Source: Elymus sibiricus
Lineage: Eukaryota > Streptophyta > Magnoliopsida > Poales > Poaceae
DNA length: 64,000 nucleotides
Assembly: GCA_039707655.1 (NCBI GenBank)
Contig: CM077665.1
Location: 310,434,486-310,498,485 of the forward strand
Direction: 5' to 3'
Of the stretch, positions 58,218 to 64,000 are shown in pieces. How positions within the stretch are numbered: the first letter of the stretch is position 1; each line of letters begins with the position of its first letter. A program made the position numbers and the translations under genes. The notes below the pieces were generated by a model. It had not been told where the DNA came from. It was given only the letters and a program-made list of their open reading frames with translations, and made no database searches.

Positions 58218-60650
58218 GAGCATCTCTAGCAGACCCGTATAATGGCTCGACCCGCAAAATAACCGTCAAAATACGGGTCTGCGTGAAAAAAGCTGTCCGA
58301 TCAGACCCCGTATCGGGCCGCGACCTGTAAATTTTTTTACGGGGCGCGGCAAAAGTTCGCCCTCAACCTTTAGATTCACGGGGTGGGAGCCGACCCGAGC
58401 TCGCACCCTATCCGCAGCGAGATTTGGCGCGAGGGAAATTTCCGCGCGGCCGTTCCCGCTTCCCACCCCCTTCGCCGCCATTGCCCCGCCTCCGCCCACT
58501 CCGGTCCATCATCCCCGGCCACTCTTCGGCGTCATGGAAGCCTCCCAGCCGTCCCCCGTCACCGTGGATGTCGCGCACACGCAATCCCCTCCGACAGATC
58601 TCGTCGCCGGCCATGTCGCCCCCGTCGTCGCTCAAGGCACCACCGCGCATGTCCGCAAGCGGCAAAGCAACGTCGTCGTGCAGGGCGGAAATCCGGCTGG
58701 CCCCGCGAGGAAGACACGCGCGCCCGGCGCCGCCGCCGCTGCGCGATCTGCCCGGCCGCCGCCGGAGAAGAAGGGCAAGGTTTCAGGCGTGAAGCGCAAG
58801 AAGGCTCCTACGAAAAGGCCAGCGACTTCATCCTCTCCCTCCGCCCCAACAAGAGGTACCTCGACGATGCCCTTCAACGGCGCTGCTTCCACCGCAAGCG
58901 AGGTGTTCGACGAAATGGCCGGAAGGTATGGTTCTTCGATTTCTTCTACTTGCTTCAAGTTTCGCCATTGCGGTAGCTCGTGACTTGATGACACTCATTG
59001 TAGCGCCGGTTCGAACGATGCCACTGCCGAGTTCGTCAACTTGTTGGACACCAACACCGTCGACATCGATCAAGCCCCGATCGCTGATTTCGATTACAAT
59101 GAAATGGATGGTGACGTGGATGGTCACGGTGGTGAAGATGAGGTGGAGGAGATAGACGAGGGGGTGTATGACCAAGCGCAAGCAAAAAAAGGCGCGAGAT
59201 CGAAGAACTACACGTTGTTCGAAGACAAAATCTTGATCAAGGCTTGGAGTGCGGTGTCTCTTTATGCGAGCACCGGCACATCTCAAACTGCCAAGAGGTA
59301 TTGGCAAAGGATCGAAGATCAATACTTTCACATGATGGCAAGGTATCCCAATAGGACTCCACGCACCTTTCGGTCACTCCAAGGTCGTTGGGATGTGATC
59401 AAGCCGATTTGTAGCCGTTGGGCTGCTTGCTTGGAACAAGTTCGCAATGCACCTCCAAGTGGAACCGTGGAATCCGACTATGTGAGTTCGTTTTCACGTC
59501 CCAAGTTGTGCAAATCATTTGTAGCATTTTAAGTGATTGCATCATTTGAAAAAAAATTAATTGTGTAGGACAAAATTGCCCAACAAAGATACAAAATACA
59601 TGGAAGCTTCCGAAGGCAAGTTATTTAAACTGGAGCATTGTTAGGAATTGCTAAAAAAGTGTAATAAGTGGGAGTTGATTGAGAAAGAATCCCCACCGAA
59701 GAGAGGTTCACTTATGAACATGGATGATGATGAAGATGATGATGGCCCACAAAACTTGATCAAGCCCGATGGAGACAAGAAGATAATGGAGAAGATCAAG
59801 AGGGAACACGAGGCATCGAGCTTGCGGGACAAGATAGATGCCATGGTGCAATCAAATGAGTTGATGTTGGCGAAGACATTGAAGGCAAAAAGAGAGTTGG
59901 CGGACAAGAAGGCATGAGAGAAGCAAGAAAAGTGGCAATTGCTCAAGGACGAGGGGTGGCGCAAGGCAGCCATTGAGGAGAGAAGAGTCTTTGCCGATGA
60001 GACCAAAGCCATGGCCAAGCTTCTTGCCGAGGAGAACATGATCATGACATTAAACCGCGATGACATGGACGACGTCACCAGAGAATGGCATGATATGGCA
60101 AGGAGAGACATCTTGAAGAGGAGGATGGTAGTGGCAGCCGGTGGGTGTTTCGGTGTCGGTGATGTTTCCCCATCAGGAGTTGGAACCAGTGCCATTGATG
60201 CTTTCAGTGCGCCCGGCGATGCTTTCGGTGCTGGAGTGGGAACAAGTGCCGGTGATGGACTCGGAGGCGGCGATGGCATCGATGGCGGTGGTGCGGAGTG
60301 AAGATCATGACGACGGATGAAAAGCAACCAAGATGATGATGGACGTGGTCGTTGCTTTTGCATGAAGTTCTTTTGCGTTTGTCGTAGAAAATTATGCTTT
60401 TATTTGCGCGCGAACTATGTTTTATTCTTCGAATTTGAACTCAATCATCGGAATCGTTGTCAAATTTGCTAATCTGGGGTTTTCGGTTTGCGGGCCGACG
60501 CGGACTGTGGATATGTTGTTTTACGGGTCAGCTACGCGGGGTCTGCTCGGCCGCAGCCCGTGTCGTCCCGCAAAACCGTTTTTTCGCGAACTGTAAATGA
60601 ATTTTGTGGGTCGGCGTTTTACAGGGTCTTCTAGAGAGGTGGGATGCCTC
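58218..60650 (+). mobile_element. Harbinger-type DNA transposon with Myb-like ORF only
   Basis: The left end GAGCATCTCTAGCAGACCCG...CGACCCGCAAAAT pairs with the reverse complement of the right end (CTCTCTAGAAGACCC...CGACCCACAAAAT), giving terminal inverted repeats of about 45 bp. TTA precedes the left end; the right end is decayed and its TSD is not visible. The 2.4 kb interior holds the Myb-like partner gene of PIF/Harbinger elements but no DDE transposase, so this copy is non-autonomous. Confidence 0.75.
58534..60301 (+). pseudogene. Harbinger Myb/SANT-like accessory protein (broken)
   Basis: Three exons are inferred: 58534-58925, 59004-59481 and 59569-60301, with GT-AG introns (gtatgg...ttgtag, gtgagt...gtgtag). 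Exon 1 is Pro/Ala/Lys-rich with a basic KKGKVSGVKRKKAPTK stretch. Exon 2 has an acidic region then a trihelix/SANT-like DNA-binding domain (SKNYTLFEDKILIKAWSAVS, YWQRIEDQYF, RSLQGRWDVIKPICSRW). Exon 3 begins DKIAQQRY and has coiled-coil, Lys/Glu-rich sequence. Such proteins (often mis-annotated as glutathione S-transferase T3-like) help Harbinger transposase bind DNA. A +1 shift near 59590, a TAG at about 59640 (usual Trp) and a TGA near 59915 disable it. Confidence 0.8.
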
Positions 60651-62049
60651 ACGTCAGGAAAGATGGGCCGACCCAGGCATGCGGGAGGCCATGGTCTCGT
60701 TTCTTTGTTTTTTCACGTTTTTTGATTTAGCTTTTTTCCATTTTTACTTTCTTTTATACTTCTAAATATTTAAAATAAATTTATTATAAAAGAAATTGAA
60801 AAAAATGTTAACCATTCATTTGAAAAATGTTAAATGTGTATAGAATAAATATTTCTCATGTATATGAAAAATATTAACCTAGTGTTTACAAAAATACTAA
60901 ACAAATATTTGAAATATGTTAATCAAGCATTTGAAAAATGTTAAATGTGTATAGAATTTTTTTGGACCATGTATTCAAAAAATGCTTAACATGTATTTGA
61001 AAAATGTTAATCAAGCATTTGAAAAATGTTAAAAGTATACAGAAAAATATTCCTCATGTATTCAGAAAATTTAATCATGTATTGTTTTCAGAAAATTTTA
61101 AAATTTCATTTGCATTTTTTTAAAATTTATATAGGAAAAATGTTGACCATGTATTGGAAAATGTTAATCTTGCATTTTAAAAAATGTTAACCAAACTTTT
61201 GAAAAATGTTAGATGCATTTAGAAAAAATGTTACCATGTATTAAAAAATATTAATCTTGTATTTAAAAAGTAATCAAGCATTTGAAAATCGTAAATTTTG
61301 CATAGAAAAATGTTGTTCATGTATAAAAACAAATCAGGTATTCAAAAAATGTTAATCTTGTATTTAAAAATTGTTAATCAACGATTAGAAAAAATTACAA
61401 TGCGTGTAAAAAAATATTGACATTGTATTCAGAAAATGTTATACTTGTATTTAAAAATATTAAACGTGTATTAAAGAATGTTCCTGAAGTCAAAAAATAT
61501 AGAATGAAAACCAAGAGAAAAAAATAAAAAACAATCAAAAGAAACAAGTGCAAGCAAATGGAAACAGTGAAACCTGAGAAAGAAAGAAACAAAACCGATG
61601 AAAAACAAGAAAAAAGAAACAAAACCGAGGAAAAGCGAAGGGGGAAGAAAGAAAAGAAAAAAGTGAAAACAAAAGAAAACCAAAGAAAACCAAAGAATAC
61701 AAAAGAAATGGAAGAAATGGAAGAAACCAGCAAAAACCTGAAAATATAAAAAACAAAACAAAGAAAAGAAAATATGAAGAAGGAAAAAGGAAAAACAGTA
61801 AAGAAATGAAAAACACGGTGCAAAACATAGAAAAAAAAAGAAACCCGGCTAAGTCAAAAGAATGCAAAAAAAGAAACAAAAACAAAACAAAGGAAATGAT
61901 CGCGAGCGAGTGAAAAAACAGCAAGTCGGCAAAGTGTTAGCGCGAGCCAGCGAAGCAAAAGAAAAATGACACGGGCTGCCCAGTTGCTTCGTGAGGAGTT
62001 ATTCCATCCACGCGAGAGCAGCGTCCATCTCGCCTAAAATGGGATATAA
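60651..62049. repeat. AT-rich block of degenerate AAAAATGTTAA units and purine tract
   Basis: From about 60780 to 61490 variants of CATGTATT(T/C)(G/A)AAAAATGTTAATC repeat irregularly with a spacing near 30 bp. A strongly purine-biased tract (about 61500-61900, GAAAC/AAAAC units) then reaches a mixed segment. This layout is common in Triticeae Mutator-like or foldback repeats. I could not define matching termini. Frames opposite the purine tract (Phe/Leu/Ser-rich) are artefacts. Confidence 0.55.
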
Positions 62050-62062
62050 TTGTCGCACAGTT

Positions 62063-62371
62063 TTTTTTTAACAGGGTAGAGACACAGGCGATTATACACG
62101 TGCACATACACTCATCCCTATAAACGCACGCGCGCATGTCCTACCCCTATGAACACCTCTAACAGACTGTGTCGGCACATCATCTTGAGATTGATGAAGT
62201 CGCCATAAACATCTTCATAGCTGACGGGAACATCTTATACCACTGAACGCACATCACCAGAAGCCTGGAATAATTGAGAAAAATGCCAGCATTAATGTCA
62301 GGTTTAGAACTTAAACTCTGATGGGCAAGGTTATCATTGTCTTCCTAACCATCCAACCACATATTAGTTTG
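62063..62371 (-). mobile_element. Grass SINE, full length, with perfect 13 bp TSD
   Basis: TTGTCGCACAGTT flanks the element on both sides (62050-62062 and 62372-62384). On the minus strand it begins with a tRNA-like head (GGATGGTTAGG and a B-box-like AGAGTTTAAGTTCTAAA), then the body GATGTGCGTTCAGTGG...GTTCCCGTC...GACTTCATCAATCTCAAGATG...GAGGTGTTCATAGGGGTAGG. It ends TCTCTACCCTGTTA with an A tail (T run at 62063). This matches a Poaceae SINE family I recognise by pattern. It is non-coding and mobilised by a LINE. Confidence 0.9.
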
Positions 62372-62384
62372 TTGTCGCACAGTT

Positions 62385-62858
62385 AAGCATCGGGCGTGCA
62401 TTGTAAAAGGTTGTCATGTGTAAATTTGTCTATGTTGATTGGTGGCTACACCGAAAATCACCAAAAGATCATGTGTAGGTGCGCCTGCGTATGTGCGGTG
62501 TACTAGTTCGCTTCCTCATACAATAACATGATATTTCAACTTGAGTTATTTTCTTAATTTTTAGTTCATTGGCCTTCTGTGGAATTTTAGAAATTCCTAA
62601 ATCGCACACTACTAAAGTTCAATTTATATACAACAAGCTTTTCGCCGCTTCATAGATAAAAGTCATAATACCAAGTAGCAGTTGTGACAAAAGCACAGGT
62701 AAGCCCAAAGCAAAAGAAAGAAAATGAAGTGGCCTAGCTGGTTGACGGCGCGAGATGTCTCACTACCTCTTGTGTTTCCGTGTGTCTTGTTGCTATTCGG
62801 TCTTGTGGACCGCCCATCCTAGTGAATAATGGCGATTTCGTCAAGTTTTGCTCGTTTG
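62385..62858. other. Unassigned intergenic sequence
   Basis: No gene, terminal repeat or RNA was recognised between the SINE and the CACTA terminus. Confidence 0.5.
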
Positions 62859-64000
62859 CACTACAAAATACGCTTTACTTTGACGTTTCACTTGTGTCAC
62901 GTATGACCGCTTTTTGTCACGAAAATGCCGCGATGACATTTTTCGGCCGTCATCCTGACCGTCATAAAAAAAATCTTGACGGTACCACTTCCTCCGTCAT
63001 GGAAGACCGCATTTTAAGTGACCAACCCAAAATCGTTGCCGAAAATATCTTCTGCGACGGCCACAAAATATCATTAGAACTATCACCGTATACTAACAAC
63101 TGACCCACCATGTTTGATCCATCAACTTTTCTGACATACGGGCCCATAATATGCTGACGTGGCACCTTACAGCTGGGCCCCATCGATTTTTTATCACTGA
63201 CGATGTCTGTCAGTAATAAACAAATTTGATCGGTCAAAGATCCTGCCGAGGTTGCTTACATGTGGGTTTAGAAGCTGGTGACGGCACACATTTCCGTCAC
63301 TATTATCGTTGGAGTTTGTTCATTGTTGCAATTGCCAACCAAGTTTAAATATAAATTTGGTAAATTTCGAAAATGATAATGAAATGACTTTTGTTAACGC
63401 TGAAAATAGAAATGCTTAACATAATTGTAATAATGATCAGCCAAGTGAGGAAGTAGCACACACTACATAAAAGGAAACAGACAAAGTACCACACATTACA
63501 AAAATATAATAAGGAGAGAGAAAAAGTTTCTGGACGAGGAAGACCACCATCAGCTCTGCGACATGTTGTTGTTAGAACCCCCCAAAATGGGTTGCGACAT
63601 GCTGATGTTAGATCCCCCAAAGTAGATTGCGACATGCTTTTATCAGAGCTTCCCTACATCCTTAAAAGAAAACCTAAAGTTCCTTCCAGTTCTGATTGCT
63701 TCTTTTCAATAGAAGCAGTTTTCTCCTCTTATTCCTTCTTAAGAGCTGCAATTTCATCTAGCTGATTTGTTTTCATCTCTTCAATTTCCTGTTGCTGCAC
63801 ATCCATTCTTGCATTCGGCTCTTCTTGATATCTATCAGCTACTGATCTCGCAGATAGCTCCTGAGTTGCAAACCTCTCTTCAAGTTGTCTCATGTGTGTC
63901 TTCTGCCTGGAGGCAGATGACTCTCTCATGCTTGCAAGGAATGTGCTATGCTTGGAAACACCCTTGAGAACCACTACAACAATCTGCACATATGTTTTTG
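62859..64000 (-). mobile_element. CACTA transposon end (continues past the window)
   Basis: CACTACAAAATACGC at 62859 matches CACTA-superfamily termini (CACTACAAAA). It is followed by subterminal TGACGG/CCGTCA motifs in both orientations (about 62885-63300), the usual transposase-binding array. A minus-strand coiled-coil frame at 63729-63989 fits the C-terminus of a CACTA-encoded protein, so this terminus is probably the 3' end. The other end and the 3 bp TSD lie outside. Confidence 0.75.
63729..63989 (-). CDS. Coiled-coil C-terminal part of a CACTA-encoded protein (partial)
   Basis: This minus-strand frame of 86 codons is rich in Glu, Gln, Arg and Met, with heptad-like spacing (RQLEERFATQEL, MDVQQQEIEEMKTNQLDEIAALKKE). 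Such tails occur at the C-terminus of plant CACTA transposase-associated proteins (transposase_24 type). It contains a possible intron boundary and probably starts beyond the window edge. Function is inferred from position and composition; no catalytic motif is visible. Confidence 0.45.
   Translation of the reverse strand: MQIVVVVLKGVSKHSTFLASMRESSASRQKTHMRQLEERFATQELSARSVADRYQEEPNARMDVQQQEIEEMKTNQLDEIAALKKE

Noticed and set aside
60780..61490. Possible CRISPR-like or satellite array of AAAAATGTTAA units
   Set aside because: Units are irregular in length and sequence with no constant spacer size; the genome is a plant and the pattern is a known style of Triticeae repeat.
61395..61924. Phe/Leu/Ser-rich frames that look like membrane proteins
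   Set aside because: They lie opposite a purine-only tract; the hydrophobicity is a by-product of TTT/TTC/TCT codons and there is no gene context.
1..64000. tRNA, rRNA or microRNA genes
   Set aside because: None recognised by eye; the only tRNA-like sequence is the SINE head at about 62290-62371, and primer sites are only complementary to tRNA ends.

Overview
This window looks like intergenic DNA from a Triticeae grass (wheat, Aegilops or barley type). The evidence is a dense, nested set of grass transposable elements: an Angela/WIS/BARE1-type copia element, a roughly 4 kb LARD-type solo LTR with TGTGACGCC ends, gypsy elements with a tRNA-Asp primer site, Tourist and Stowaway MITEs, a Harbinger element with a Myb-like ORF, a grass SINE, several LINEs and two CACTA fragments. 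Only one intact, plausible host gene is visible: a small secreted cysteine-rich (RALF-like) peptide gene at 57541-57849 on the minus strand. A second host-derived stretch, 21072-21352, is a frameshifted C-terminal remnant of a quinone-oxidoreductase-like gene.

Layout. Bases 1-12651 hold two nested minus-strand copia elements. The 5' part of element A (LTR plus leader) is inserted in the reverse transcriptase of element B. A solo LTR (501-4458) sits inside A's LTR and a Tourist MITE (6115-6306) sits in B's RT. Bases 12652-13718 are unassigned. Bases 13735-20815 are a near full-length but dead LINE with a 16 bp target duplication. Bases 21072-23065 are the oxidoreductase remnant followed by a second LINE fragment. 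Bases 23640-31178 are a complete non-autonomous LTR retrotransposon with TSD AGCCC. Bases 31184-37846 are mostly unassigned, with an inverted-repeat element, a GC-rich repeated coding-like block and short tandem duplications. Bases 37847-44040 are a second copy of the first LINE family lacking its 3' end.

Bases 44041-46564 hold a MITE, a third LINE fragment, a CACTA end and a Stowaway. Bases 46565-49552 hold two fused minus-strand LTRs, one carrying a 300 bp 5'-truncated LINE. Bases 49553-50950 are internal sequence of a relative of the 23640-31178 element, and 50951-54890 are a truncated minus-strand gypsy element with its 5' LTR. Bases 54891-57540 hold MITEs and a GC-rich retroposon-like block. 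The peptide gene follows, then a Harbinger element (58218-60650), a low-complexity block, a SINE with a perfect 13 bp TSD (62063-62371) and a CACTA end (62859-64000).

There is no pathway or operon logic: almost every coding region belongs to a mobile element and is broken. The least ordinary signals are a pair of conserved stem-loops carrying extra copies of the polypurine-tract motif inside the non-autonomous LTR element and its diverged relative, the in-frame TAG that splits that element's only ORF, the 3'-truncated LINE, and the atypical RALF-like gene. Family names and homologies are from recognition by eye; no search was run.
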